This document shows positions 1-12,505 of a stretch of DNA of 64,000 nt, piece by piece (the first letter of the stretch is position 1; every line of letters begins with the position of its first letter). This DNA is from Pyrocephalus nanus (Eukaryota; Chordata; Aves; Passeriformes; Tyrannidae), in NCBI GenBank assembly GCA_038380795.1, contig CM076267.1:22342001-22406000 (forward strand). Direction: 5' to 3'. The position numbers and the translations under genes were made by a program. Under the pieces are notes generated by a model. The model was not told where the DNA came from, did no database searches, and worked only from the letters and a program-made list of their open reading frames with translations.

Positions 1-1947
1 ATTAAATAACCATAGTTCTGCTACTTAGCTTAACTAAGCTAGAATGTCCACACTGATATACCAACTGAATGATCTCACGATCTGATTCCATCACGCTAAA
101 GCTGGGAAGAAAATTTATCTCCACTATATGCACATTTGAGTCCTTGAAACTGAAGTGTTAATTACTTGAACAAGACAAAAAAGTGCATTTTCTGCCATGT
201 ATTTTTCCTCAATAACTTACTGTTTCTCCTTTGAATATTGTACTGAATTTCTGGATTTGCTTAGGTACACGATTTCTGGATGGCCTTATCAGCTCAGTCT
301 TTGAACATTCTAATCAGCGGTAAACATATCCTACTCATAGGTCTATCTTAATTACTTGGATACATTATTTGTTCAATTCAATATGGCTTAAAATATGCTC
401 ATGAAAGCCAAAGTACTCCTCTCTCCTCTTAATTTGCCTTTTAATTCAAATAATAAACTTCTATTGTATTATATCATGGAAGGATATTGTATGAGAACTC
501 CATGATATTGTACAAGTTGCAGTAATACCAGCTAATTACATGTAATATGCAAGCTGTAAATACAACTTCTAAATAAAAATTACAAATATATTTTTATTAT
601 CCACGTTACAAGTGGCAAACACCAACAAAGTGTGTGGTGCTACATAGTAGACTGACTGAAAGAATATAGCCCGACATTCAGGAAAGAAAAAGATTTAGAA
701 GTTTGAAACATAAATATTTAATTCTCCTCTTTAATTCTCCTCCAAAGCTCATCCAATTTTTAAATGCTGTCTTAACTGATTGTTATTAATATATTTTCTC
801 AGGCTCAAAAGTTATTCAGAGCAAGGACAAAGTACCTAAAATAAAGAATTCATGTCTCCTTATAAAAAAAAAAATCAATTTTTCAAGTTTATGTGAAAGG
901 CGTTTTAAAAGCAGTTGTGAGCTATTTCATTTCCTACTGAAAATAAGAAGCTGCAGCTCAATGTCAGTTTTTGGTTTAAGAGGAATGACAAATAACTTGG
1001 CTTGCAGCAACTGTTAATTGATATTAATAAAAATATTAATGTTCACCTAGGTCTTTCCTTTGTATGAAATAATATTAGAGTAATTTCATGGCTGCTAGAT
1101 ACCATAGCTATAAAGCTGAACTGTTCTGGGAAAGGAAGTAACTGCAGAAAGGAAGGTTGGATCTAGAGAGCGGAAAAAAATACTGTACTGATTTTATTCA
1201 TCATCATTAGATGCCTTGAAATAGCTTTTATATTTTTACAGAGACAGAGGAAGGAAGTCAGTGTGTGTTGAACTTGTACTCCTGAGAATTTCTCTGGGAG
1301 CATTTTGCTGAACAAGTCTTGGCAACCCATCAGCATCTCAGTTCAGGGGCAAACACTGAGATGAACTAGTAAGAGTGCGCTAATGAGCTCTGGATCTAGC
1401 AAACAATTTCTAGGAAAGCTATAGTGCTGTCCACACAACAGATAAACCACCTCTTGAACTCCAAGCACTGTTAACTGACCTGCATAATGCAAGTACGAGT
1501 CCTGAAGTAATTTTCAAGGTGTTCCACCTCTAAGATTAGTCCAGGCAAGCTGTACATAAACATTATGTACTAGCATGACACTGAACTACCTATAACATTA
1601 GAGTGTTCCCTTGACAGTACAGCTATGATCTCAACACAAGTTTACACAAATTTAAAGTGAATCATACTCTGCCAAGGCTCACTTTAGAAAGCCAAAATCC
1701 CTTCACTTGAAGTGGAATACAATCAAGTAACTGTAGAGTGGAACTTTTTCCTTTTTGAAGGTCAACATCATCTTTTTGTCTTTCCACCTGAAGTTAACTG
1801 TTGCTGATGAGTATCACAGACCAAGACGACTTTGCAAATATCTGTCTCAGGAGCCAAGTTGCTCTGAAAAGCAGTTCCCAGGGCATAGCAAAGCATTTGG
1901 CTCCTGCTGCAACCCTTTTGTGAGAGAAACTGGGAATGAAAATAACT
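1..1947. other. AT-rich non-coding DNA, nothing recognised
   Basis: I see no exon, RNA gene or repeat family that I can name here. The stretch is AT-rich, with short A and T runs and stops scattered through all frames. The best open frame is about 60 codons and has no coding character. Confidence 0.6.
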
Positions 1948-1986
1948 AAAAAATAAAAATAAAAAAAAAATAAATAAAAAAAAAAT
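1948..1986. repeat. A-rich low-complexity tract, (AAATAAAA)-like
   Basis: Nearly pure A interrupted by single T bases in AAATAAAA-like units. It could be a decayed poly-A tail of a plus-strand retroposon or plain slippage. I found no target-site repeats or recognisable element body upstream. Confidence 0.8.
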
Positions 1987-4900
1987 TAAGTGGCCTATCC
2001 TGTAGCTTTCAACTGCAACCCTATCTTCGCCACTCCTATTCTTCAGACTAAGCTTTTTCATGTTGGACCTGCCTTCATTTTCTGTATTTGCTACATTTTT
2101 GGTAGTAAGCAATAAAATAAAGAAAAAGCATTCTATCTGCAATATTTTAATCATTCTTTATCTATCCATAGGATACTATCAAGGCATTTCCAGTTGTATT
2201 TAGAATAGAGACACAAGGAAGTGAGAGGATAATTATCCAGCACAGATCTACTCTCATCCCATTAACCAATTTTGAAGTATAAACTTAAAGTAGTGCTAAT
2301 AAAGGTAATTCAGATGCAAGATTAACCTCATCCAAATTTCTACAGCCATGAATTTGTACCCACTATACAAATGCACCACTACGACCCCATCAGCAACCAA
2401 GTACCCTACTTGCACTTAACTTCACCTTTATGAAGCATTTTTTTTTTGTTTAGCACCTTTTGTTTCTACTTGTGTACAGTTTCGTTCTTCTGCTCCGTCA
2501 GACTCCCAGTTGTAATTTGATTGACTAGATAAAACACCAGATCAAAGCAGAGGTAATCTATACAACCAGTGGGACCATGTAAGGTCCAGGCTCATGCAAC
2601 ACCCATCTCAAGAGGAAGATTGTGGCACAATAGAAGTTGCCAACAGCAAGAGCAGTTGATGGGGCTGAAGAGGGAGGAGCAGAGCCTGCCTTGTGTGTGG
2701 AAGTTCTGGTGAGGGACAACACTCAGCCTTCCTGTCCTAGATATTCTTCCTCTCCTAGATCAATACAACCTCTTTCTCTCTCATGGTGTCCACAGACAGC
2801 ATTGTCACACAAGCTAGTCCCCTGTACTTGGATGATAGGCTTTCAGCTGTGACATCCAGTAAACTGAGAGTTGACTAGTGGCCAGAACCTGCACAACCTA
2901 CATGCCATAACATCAACTTGTTTGCTCCCTATACCTTCTCCAAGGATGTCTTTGTCTTTTCTCAGGAGTGTGACACTTCTCTGTACCAAAGGAACAAGGG
3001 CTATACATACATGAAGGGAAGCAGGTGACTGACGCAAGCAGAACTTTGTGAAGAGTAAAGAAGCAGCAAAGAACAGAAAACAAAATAGTTTCTGGTAACC
3101 ATTACCTCAAATGAAACTTCAAAACAAGCGTAGAGTTAAGAAAGACACTGAAGGAACACGGAATCATACCACAACGAAGAATTGCTGTATTAATAAATCT
3201 CAACAAAACCTCCATACAGAATAAGCAAACGATTTTGAACCATCACAGGTACGTACTTTTTTCAACTTTTGTGCAAACTTTTCATACCAGACCCATTTAA
3301 GGTCCCTTACATTCTCTGTTAACACTTTGGTAGTGGGTCTTTGGATATTCAGAATACCTACAGGGCATCCTATCATGATGAAAACAAATGTAATATGAAC
3401 AGACACTGCAAGAATAACTGATAAAAGAAAACATTACCATGTTCACACAGACAGGCAGCCTACAGCTGGGCACTTGTTACTTTGATGTTTGTGTGCCAAA
3501 GAGAAAAGGAAATAGTTTTTCTTAACCAAGACTTGAATAAGTACTTAAAACTTCAACTTTTCCTTGTTATCTCTGTTAGAGTCCATACAATTATATGTAC
3601 ACTTCTTTTTGTTACATTTCATGACAGCTCCCCAGAATCTATGAATAACAGTGTGGTAAAATTTGAAAAAGGATGTGCATATGTTCAAGGAAAATGAAAA
3701 ATAGGATAAGACTGTGGTATTCAACCTTTACTATGCTGCATGATGGATGTAGAGCAGCTCTGCAAGAATTTATGAATACGACATGTTGACCTGGTTATTG
3801 AAATGCTTATTGTTTGACTATATTGACTTAAATCAAAAATACTATTGGTAAAATAGTGAGAAATCACTCAAAATAAGACACCCCAATATAGCTTCTTAGA
3901 GCTAGTTAAGAAAAAAATCTCCTGAAGTATTTTCTGTGAAATATCTGCGTCCTGGACAGGGCAAGAGTTTAAGTCTTTTTTGCCAAGTGAAGCCGTGGCT
4001 GGAAGCAGAAAAAGGAACACTCATTTTCTGTATAGATAGGAACCCAAGAGGGAGTTGTTCACACAAGGGACATCTGCCAAAGCGTTTAGGTTTGTCACGC
4101 TTTGTTTGAGCCTAGAGATTGATAAATTTATAGGCAAGGCTGAGAGACAGGTACAATTTCAAAGCTATAGTTTTTTTCCCCTCAAATTTTTAATTTATGA
4201 AGTTAAATAAAAATAAAAATACTTGGGCATTGCCAGTATTTTATTAGAACATATACCCAAGTATGACTGTGAACCCAGGTCAGTGCCCTGACCTACTGCA
4301 CTGTTTTCAGAATTCATTTTTGCAATGTTACATGAAAACAAAACATCTGCCAGTTATTCACATTAAAACAGAACTTGGAGCTACAACAATGTGGTTTAAA
4401 ATAAAAACCTACATTTTTAGTTGTTTTTTCTTGATTATTTTGCTTCACAACAAGTCCAGTTACTTTAGTAAAAGAAAAAAATATTTAGCGTCAATAGTGT
4501 TGTTAAATGCAAGTTTTGAGGGTTATTTCTGTAACACATTGCAGAAAATAAGACTTCAAATTTGTATAAAAAATAAATTACAAGTATTTGATTAGAAGAA
4601 TACAGCATACTCAAGCATAGAATTAAGAAAATTGTTATCAAATTTTGTATTCTAATTATTTTGGAAATATACCAAGTTCTTTTTTTCCAGATAATCATAA
4701 TTTTAATCAGACCTTTGCTATCTGTGTGCTGTGCTCACTTCTAGAAATCTTAGTAGTTTCACTGGAATGAAAAAAAAAAATATTGTCAGGAATTATTTGG
4801 ACATAATCTCTCTGTATACAATAAATAAGTTTTCATTCAAACAAAAACCTCCACATGCATTTAGCACACATTCATTTGCCAAAAATAGAGAAGCAGCATA

Positions 4901-5590
4901 TGAGAACTAAAACTTCTGTCAATAAAATTATCAAAACTTCTAATGCAGTCACCAAAAGTACACACACTAGGTATAGACTCCCATCCAAATGACAAAACCA
5001 ATACAGTACCCAGACGTAGTCCCAGTGCTGACAGACAGAACTAGATAGTTTGAAAATAGACACGTTGGATAGCTGTGGGTGCCGACACCTTGCTTGCCCA
5101 CTCTAGCCAAAGCCACTGGAGAGCATCAGGGATGGGTAGGCTGAGAGGTCTGGCTACAGACCTGCAGAGGGCATTTCTAGGAGAACAAGTTGTGCTATTT
5201 AATAGAGTTCTGGGTAATTTATATTCAGCTACTCAAGAAAGTCCTATCATATCTGGCCAATCTCACTATCACCCCAACCATTAAGCACTCACTTGCTGAT
5301 TTCACCTCCTACTAAGAGCAGGAAGGGCAACATAACAAGCAATAATGGTTGATCATTACTGCTTAAGCAGTTTCTAGGCTAAGATACCAAAGGTCCCCCA
5401 TTATTCATTGGCTTATGAGGAACTGCATGAGGTTGAATTGCATTTTCTATAGCCTCACGACACATTTCCATCCTTGTTCTATCCTGTTCAAGAAGTATCA
5501 TTCAATTCCACAATGCATCAGATGTAGGGTTGAAGAAATGTATTTATTATTCACATTTGCCTTTTTACTACCTGAATTAACTAAGTATCT
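1987..5590. other. Non-coding DNA, one weak exon candidate inside
   Basis: Mostly AT-rich sequence. A slightly GC-richer patch at about 2560-3030 has short open frames on both strands that match nothing I recognise. The only stretch with exon-like structure is 3257-3369 on the minus strand, listed separately. Confidence 0.5.
3257..3369 (-). other. Possible internal exon, unidentified
   Basis: Read on the minus strand, a pyrimidine-leaning tract ending in AG (plus positions 3370-3371) is followed by 113 open nucleotides and then a GTACGT donor-like sequence (plus 3256-3251). This gives two bases plus 37 codons, phase 1 in and phase 0 out. The peptide begins CPVGILNIQRPTTK and includes the segment LKWVWYEKF, a more protein-like composition than most frames here. 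I do not recognise the family. No neighbouring exon with matching phase was found within the window. Splice-like sites around a short open frame arise often by chance, so this is only a candidate. A conserved non-coding element or nothing at all is more likely. Confidence 0.12.
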
Positions 5591-6180
5591 TTTTGGATGA
5601 CAACTCAGTCAGTTATCCACAAGAAGCCACCTTTGCTATCTGTCTTTCTTCTGGATGGCTGCATTGCTCTCTGCAAAGGGCTGCACCTCGAAACCAATCT
5701 GGGTGCAAAGCTGCAGCAGACTCAGCAATTTGTGCACTACGCGAGGCACTTTGTCAAGAGCAGATGACAGGAGGTCTCTAAAACTGGTGTGGGTAACACA
5801 GAGACCTGAGGATCCGGCTACGAGCCCTAAGCACCACAGAAGGTCTCCAGCTGGCTGAGCAGAGGGGCTCACCACCCTCCTGTGCGACACTTCCAGGAGA
5901 GGCACTCAGTGTGGAAAGCTTCAGATGGCATTTGCAAGGTGTTGTTTGTGGGGCCTGGGAAAGTCTGGTACTTGTTCTCTCACACTCAGCCCCAAACAGC
6001 CAAATCCCATGCCTCCCCAGACATTCTGCAAAAGCTGTACATTTAATAGGGCTTGCAAAAAGACTAAGGGTTTGCTTCTCAAATAAAGAAGGGATGAAAG
6101 GAACTTTCCTGGGGTTGTGCTGGCTCAATTCCTGTTTGATTGACTGCTCATGCTGTTGCGATGGTGGTTATTAGAGCTGG
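5591..6180. other. GC-elevated block with overlapping open frames on both strands
   Basis: This stretch is visibly richer in G and C than its flanks. It carries open frames of 60-116 codons on both strands, which is an effect of base composition. There is an AATAAA at about 6080. It could be a degraded LTR or other retroelement piece, but I could not find paired TG...CA ends, a primer-binding site or any recognisable retroviral motif, so the origin stays open. Confidence 0.35.
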
Positions 6181-7729
6181 TAAAAACACAATTTCTGTCC
6201 CACAGGAATTTCCTATACTTCAACATTTGTTTCCATTCTGAAACAGCATTAAATATTTCAAAATAATGAACACTTTCATGGATTGAGTGGCCCTAAAATA
6301 AGTTTAGAAATGTCATTGTGCATGTGTGCATGAGCACATTTTCAATCCAAAGGTCTAACCTCTTTCCTCCCCTAGACAGTCACAAGGGCTTACAAGAGTT
6401 TTATTTCCAGATTCATCATATCAGTATTCTAGCTGATTGCTACTCCTTGGGAAGACCAGAGTGCAATGCTGAGCTGCCACCGCACTGCTTTCCCCCTCCA
6501 TCCTTGGGTTCCCCAGTCTTCTTAAATCCTAGATATCTTGGAAGCATAAAGTAATCATTTGAAGATTTCTCCAGAAAACACTAAGCTAGCAACAGCTAGA
6601 TCCTACATCCTCCCCCTTTGCTTACTGTCCTTTTGTGGCATGCACTGAAATGTGAAGAGTAGGTGATTAAAAATTGTGAACCTTAGTGTCCTCGGTTGTC
6701 AGCCATTTGAGTCTACAGATATCCCAGGCAGTTCAGAGCAATCTTTACACAAAATGAATAAAATTCCACTTCTTGCTTAGCTGCAGTGCACATCTAGTGA
6801 CAAAAACCGTCTCTTTTTATCCAACATGGCTGCATTTTGAGGGAGGAGTAGGAGGATGTGAGAACCAGCAGCTAGCAGGAGCAAGCATGTGATGACCTGC
6901 ACAGGTTTTGCAGCACTGTAATTGCTGTCTTATTCCCTTTTTTCCCTTTTAAAATAACATATAGCCTAAAATGGACAAGTGACATTCTGTTCCTCTCTAA
7001 AGACACAAATGAAGGAATCGACTATCCTATCTTCACATCTTTCGAGGTTCCAATGAGAATCATGTTACCATTTTGCACCCTTCATCCCTCAGTCACAGAT
7101 CCTCCCATCCCTGGCTGAACCATGTAGTGCTAAGGTTAATATTACTGCATCACAGTCTACTAGGTGGAATACAGCTGTGTGAGTAGCTCTTGGCTTAAAA
7201 TAGTCTTTATGAAGAGCTACACTTCAGGGAAATAATTTTAGCAGAGGAATGTCAGATTTTGCTCTCATTGAAGAACAAAAATCTAACAAGGGTGGTTGTC
7301 AGCTATTATGCTTTTATACTGAGAAACTGTACAATCCTTTTAAGTTACATATAATGATTTTATAGCCTTTTAACAAGAGGAGCACCACTGGGTAGAATTT
7401 TAACAAGAGAAGCAGGATTGGCAATTTAGTAATTCATTTTAAACCAGCTAAATTCCCCAAGTTCTTACTTGATTTAAGCCATGGCCTATATTACAAACAG
7501 AAGGTATTATAAGTATCTAAAGCAGCCATGGTTTTGATAAAACTCTCTTAAGTAATGATGATCCTACAGCATTCAAACAAGTCAGGGGTCAATATGACCC
7601 TATTTGCCTGGGCCTTTCATTAGGAGCACTCTTTCTGCAGTACCATGCTTCTGGTACCTCTGAATACACAGAGGATTCATGCTTCAGTTCTGCATGTATT
7701 AAGAATGCAGCCATAGCAACTACTAGCAT
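6181..7729. other. Non-coding DNA, nothing recognised
   Basis: AT-rich with no repeat family, exon or RNA gene that I can support. Open frames are under 80 codons. Confidence 0.55.
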
Positions 7730-7985
7730 TAATGAACTATTTGCTTATGCAGTAATAATTAACTTCCATTACATTACTTTGTGTGATTACTTTCTTAATT
7801 GCCTGAATTATGCATCCATTTAATATTTAATAACCATTCTCAGAAATCAGACACTGGTAAAAAAAACAAATTGCTCACAGTTTCCTTGCAATAATTAAGC
7901 TCACAAGAATAAATGAAACCTTTTAAAAATGAATGCCTTGTGATTATATCCTTGCATATAGAGCAAGATCCTAAATTAGCTATTT
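7730..7985. promoter_or_regulatory. Possible conserved non-coding element
   Basis: The run is dense in homeodomain-type cores (TAAT/ATTA) such as AATAATTAACTTCC, followed by GAATTATGCATCCATTTAAT. It has little simple repeat and no coding frame. Such texture is typical of developmental enhancers in vertebrates, but conservation cannot be seen from one sequence. TAAT cores are also common in any AT-rich DNA. Confidence 0.2.
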
Positions 7986-9089
7986 ATTAAGTCTAAATTT
8001 AAGACCAAATAGTACATTTTTCACTTACGCCTTGGGAAATCAACCTATACAATACCTGACATCACCAGCATAATTAAGTGCCATCTATTTACTTTGAGAG
8101 TCACAAATTCTGCATTAGTATTTAAAACATTCAGAAGTGTGTGTGAGGAAATATTTTAAAATGCTTCCTTGGAAAAAGACCGTCTTCTTTACCTGAGGTA
8201 GCTGCTTAGTTGTGCTTAAAGTACTGGAAAGATCTGTGAAGCGTAAATAGCCTTCTGATGGGGAGGGTTGGGAAGGATTTTTTTTTTTTTCATGTTTTAA
8301 TTTACATACAAACAATGGAAATACAGTTATACAGCCTGAGGTCAGGCTTACCAAACAGGATGAAATTCATTGTTGTATACGAAAATAATGTTTACAATCA
8401 AAAACAAGCAGTCCGATCCACTTGTTTTTTTCATGTTGTCATCTGTCTCTGAGCCCTCGTGCCCTGCTAGCACCCAAGCAAAGCCACATGCTGATTTGCA
8501 AAGTGATAATGCCATTACTTTATCACACATCAGCTTTGTTTCCCAGTGGTTTGCAATGCAGTCACCAGCTTAAATAAAATGTTCAACTCTTTTATTGTAG
8601 ATCATTTTGATGAAGAGAGTCTACTGAGCTGGACAAGACAGATAACTGTTGTGAGGGTTTTTGTTTCGCCTTTATTCCCCACCTTAAAATTGCATTTGCA
8701 AAATTGCTCTGCCATTCCAGGTTCATTATGGCAGCCGTGTACAGATGTATTTATCTGAACCACAACACTGCTCGGCTGACGCTAATGGGGTACCAGCACG
8801 TTACCTCCTCTCTTTTCCTGCGTACAAATGTACTACAAATAAAACATATACAACGAAAAACATTTCAGGTGTCCTACACCCAAGTAAGCCTAATCCAATA
8901 AAGGAAATAACTGAAGGGCTTATTTTCCAAGAGGCAGGTGAAGGAGGAGTGGCTGCTCTCCCCCTTGCCCATACAGGTGGATCACTTTCAGTGAGATGCA
9001 CATGAAGCTGCAGCGAGCCAGGGAGGAAGGGAGGGATAGCTCCCTTTTGGGGTGTCAGGAGCCAGCAATGGCTGCTAGTCCGAGTTCCC
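7986..9089. other. Non-coding DNA; GC-elevated at its right end
   Basis: A T run lies at about 8279-8290. From about 8930 to 9090 the sequence is richer in G and C, with purine-rich GGAGGAAGGGAGGGATAG-type sequence and open frames on both strands. None resembles a known protein. Confidence 0.45.
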
Positions 9090-9345
9090 AAACTGAGCTA
9101 AATTGATGCCAATCTCACTGGCTGTTGTTACAGTGGGCAGCATCATTAGGATTTGCTTTTTAAATGATCTCTGAGCCTGTAAGTCTGAGAGCTGCTAGCA
9201 AAGCAAGGTTAGAAAGAAAATGATGGCAGCATGTTGATGCTTCACAGACCTCATGATAGTTTCCGTCTGTCATTATTTACGTCTGACTAGATGCGTCATG
9301 TCAGCTACCTAGAAGGCACTTTAATATGAAGCTCTTGTTTTCCTC
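9090..9345. promoter_or_regulatory. Possible conserved non-coding element
   Basis: A complex, non-repetitive stretch of balanced composition. It includes GATGCCAATCTCACTGG, CAGCATCATTAGGATTTGC and, near its end, GATGCGTCATGTCAGC, which contains a CRE/AP-1-like TGCGTCA core. There is no coding frame. The texture differs from the AT-rich flanks and resembles conserved vertebrate regulatory DNA. This is inference from appearance only. Confidence 0.2.
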
Positions 9346-12181
9346 TGCTTTTTCACATCCAGACTGGGTATTATTATTTTTTTTGCATCACTACACTTAG
9401 GTGAAGCTCACTTCAATCTCTCCATAATGACACACAAAGAAATAAAAATTGTTTAGCTCATGTTATTATACATGCTTCTATTCTAACAGACCTCTTTGAC
9501 ATTGTTCACAAAATGGTGAATTTAAATCAATAAACAGACATCTATCAAAAGGTCAACTTAATTTTGTTCTTTTAGCTTTTTCATCAGTATTTTAAGGAAA
9601 ACCATTTCTTCCTCTAGCTTTCAGTAAATATTGTAAATATTGTGGATTATAGAAGCAACCAGTAATTTTAATGGCTGATGGTATTTAGTAGTTCAATTAA
9701 CATGTTATTAATGCTGCTTTATAATGTGATGAGTTCTGTCAGAGTCAATGTAAATAAGGTTACAGCTATCAAGTATATGTCAGTTTTGCCATTATGCTAC
9801 CTCTTGGCAATTCAAATTCTAAGGATTCATTGGCACTGGTTGGGGATGAAATGTGTAATTCACTCCTGAGTAATACAGCCAGCCCTGAATTCGATCAGAT
9901 AACTTTTTACAACGATGGCAGCTCACGCGATGGAGAAAGATCCCATCCTTCAAAGCCTTCTTGCAGACAATGTTGTTCAGAGATATGCTGCATCCAAGCA
10001 TGCACTCCCATCCCAAATGGACTTTCAAAGCCATCCCTCTGCCAGTATCAGGGAGGGACTCAGCCACTACATTTTTATTTGTGCCCAAAAATAGCAGTTC
10101 AATCACTCTGTGGACTGACTTTGCTGAATAATCATGTGAACTTATTAATACAACCTTTTCTAATCCTTTAACTCAGCAATCCCACACTTCTGTGTTCTCA
10201 TTTTGCCCTATGTGAAATTTAGTGACAAGCTCCATCCATGCTTTCATTTATCTAGGCTATGAGGGGTCTTGCAAAGTCTTAGATACAATAAAACAAATCA
10301 ACTGCTTAATATTGCCAAATTTTTTTCAATAAATTTATTTAAATCATATTTAATCAGAAGAATTGTGTTCACTTTTGTTTCAATTTATAAGTTAGAAAAC
10401 ATCTTTAACCAGTTGATGGTTGCATTGCGTACATTATGGAGTTTTCTTATAATTGCATATTACTTTCTTAAAAATTCAACTGGAAGGATAAAATATTTTT
10501 GTTTCAGAGGTGTCTCACACTGGGATCTTTACAATTTCATAGGGTAGCTAAGCTTTTTTAAACATTTATACAAATGAAATTTTAAGGGTCATCAAGTTTT
10601 CCCACTCACCCTCTCAGAGGGAAGTTTTGTTTGTTTTTTAATGGGCAAATTGATGTTACCAGATCAAAATTTTCTCTTAATCTCTAAAAAACCATTTACC
10701 TTCAGATGGGCTCCAGACAAACCAACAAAATATAATATTTTCCCAAAGTTATAGGTACAGCTGCCTGATCTCTTCTCATCGATCTAATTTCAATGGACAC
10801 ATTATGTGGTTTTTTGGTTCCTCAGAAGCTCACATGAGGATCACAATTATTAGAAAGGTGATGGATCTTTGACAATACCCAAGAAATCTACTTAAATGAA
10901 TTTTAAGCTCAGAATAATGTATATAATGGCTCACTCCACATAGCTATTTCTTGTTATTTATGTAATTTCATTGGTCACCTAAAACATAGGATCTCTTTCT
11001 CTATTGCTCATTTGGGTGATAACAGCCCTACAAAGATGCTGCTGGTTTGTCTTCATGGACAAGGCCCTAACAGTTAACTCTTTGAGACACATTAAATAGG
11101 TTTTTCTTTTCTCCTGGAATAGCCTATAGGGCTCTGGTTGAACTCTGGGCAGTAGCTTAGCATCTCTTTGCTTTTCCCCAGCATCATAAACACAGGGGGA
11201 AGGGGGCTGTTTTATTTATGGACAGACTGAAAGACTTTCTTAGGAATTAAATCCACCTTCCAATACTGACACTTAAAGAGGGAAAAGAAACATTGTAATG
11301 AAATCCTGAAGGTAACAAACTGTGCTTACTATCAATAAGATAATTACACAAAATCTCCTCTAAATGTAGTTTATGGTGACCACATTTATATTTTTTGTGA
11401 AGAAATTTTATTTCACCTTTATTTGGATCTCATTAGTAAAGACTAATATAGCAATACAGTTTGTTCCCCTTTTTTATTATTTATCTCAGGATGTGCATGT
11501 TCCCAGTATTTTTGGGGCAGTATCTGTTATAATTACTGTTGGGCACCAAGAGACAGCAAGAGCTATGGATGGCCCCTAAGGTAATGGGATAAGTTTGTAG
11601 GTTATAGATGGGGTTGTTCTTTTGGGTTTTATGTGTTTCCCTTTTGGTTTTTGTGTTTTCTCTCTGAAGTGCTGCCATGAGAAGCATCTGAACTGAGCTA
11701 TGTGATTCCCAGGATTTCAACACTGCACAGGACTCCAATGGTGAGTAGAGCCAGGTCCCCATGGCAGCCAGTGCTAGAGCAGGCTGTTCTGCATGGTGTA
11801 AAATGGGGCCTTTTTTAGGGCAGAAAACAAGAGGGTGTTCAGGAGCTAGCTTCTCTATTTTCCCCTTCATGTGGAATTAATGCTTGACTAAGAGTTAACT
11901 GACAGTCCCCGCTAGAAAAGTGCTAGATTCTTAAAAACTATGAAGACCTGAATTTCCATTTCAAGTCCAGGAGCCTTCTAAATCATGTTTTTTCCTTTGT
12001 TCAACTCTGTAGGTTTTGAAATACAAATGTGGTGGTTCTTCAACTTTTTATCAGCTCCGTGTGCTAAACATACCTCAAATTCTTCAGCATCTCTTACACT
12101 GGAAATTTATAGACTGTAAACCACTAGCAACATTTAATTTGTAAATTCAGTTGTAGCCTTCCCCTAGTTCAAAAAACGTCC
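9346..12181. other. Non-coding DNA, nothing recognised
   Basis: Mostly AT-rich. Frames of 95-129 codons occur around 9794-10171 (both strands) and 11481-11870 (minus). Their translations are low in family-like features, and overlap on opposite strands argues for chance. Confidence 0.5.
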
Positions 12182-12222
12182 TTTTTTTTTTTTCTTTGGG
12201 GGGGGGGGGGGGGGAGAGGGGG
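12182..12222. repeat. T12 tract followed by G17 tract
   Basis: Twelve T bases (12182-12193) are followed within five bases by seventeen G bases (12198-12214) and then GAGAGGGGG. The plus strand is able to form a G-quadruplex. The tract sits directly against the CpG-dense patch to its right. Confidence 0.9.
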
Positions 12223-12224
12223 CG

Positions 12225-12505
12225 TTTTTTTCTCCTCCAGCTTTGCCAGAAGCATTCTCCCTCCAGCGCCGGCAGCCCCGGGAGCGCGGAGCAGTGAGCG
12301 GTAGGTGGCAGTCAAGCCCCTGAGCTATTTTCATCTTCCTCCAGCATCGCATCGTTGTTAGGAGTAATGTGAAAACAGTATCTTTTTTTCGTTTTAAAGG
12401 TATCATTTTCAAAACGATCCTTTCCGGGGCCTCGGGCTGCAGAGGCAATAATGTATAGCAATATGTTTCGGATGAAGAGCACAAGAAGCCTTTAAACTCA
12501 GGTAT
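12225..12505. promoter_or_regulatory. Small CpG-dense patch, promoter- or enhancer-like
   Basis: I count about a dozen CpG dinucleotides in roughly 250 bases, concentrated in 12265-12300 (CAGCGCCGGCAGCCCCGGGA) and again at 12420-12475. Nearly all the rest of the window is CpG-poor. Retained CpG suggests germline hypomethylation, as at a promoter or active regulatory element. An exon-like segment may sit at about 12443-12499: CTGCAG on its left, and CTCAG followed by GTATCT on its right. It holds only a 14-codon ATG frame ending in TAA, so at best it would be a non-coding first exon. No TATA box or initiator is convincing, and the patch is far shorter than a classical CpG island. Confidence 0.35.
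12298..12311 (+). promoter_or_regulatory. CTCF-like motif
   Basis: GCGGTAGGTGGCAG matches the CTCF core consensus CCASYAGRKGGCRS at 12 of 14 positions, including the central AGRKGGC. It lies inside the CpG-dense patch. Single-motif matches are common in genomes, so occupancy is unproven. Confidence 0.35.

Noticed and set aside
5085..5110. GGGTGCCGACACCTTGC resembles a retroviral primer-binding site region
   Set aside because: Only a few bases match a TGG-type site, with no LTR end to the left and no gag-like frame to the right.
9794..10171. Overlapping frames of 125 (plus) and 95 (minus) codons
   Set aside because: Overlap on opposite strands, no family-like motifs, no splice context.
11481..11870. 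129-codon minus-strand frame
   Set aside because: Composition-driven and without recognisable domains or convincing splice sites.
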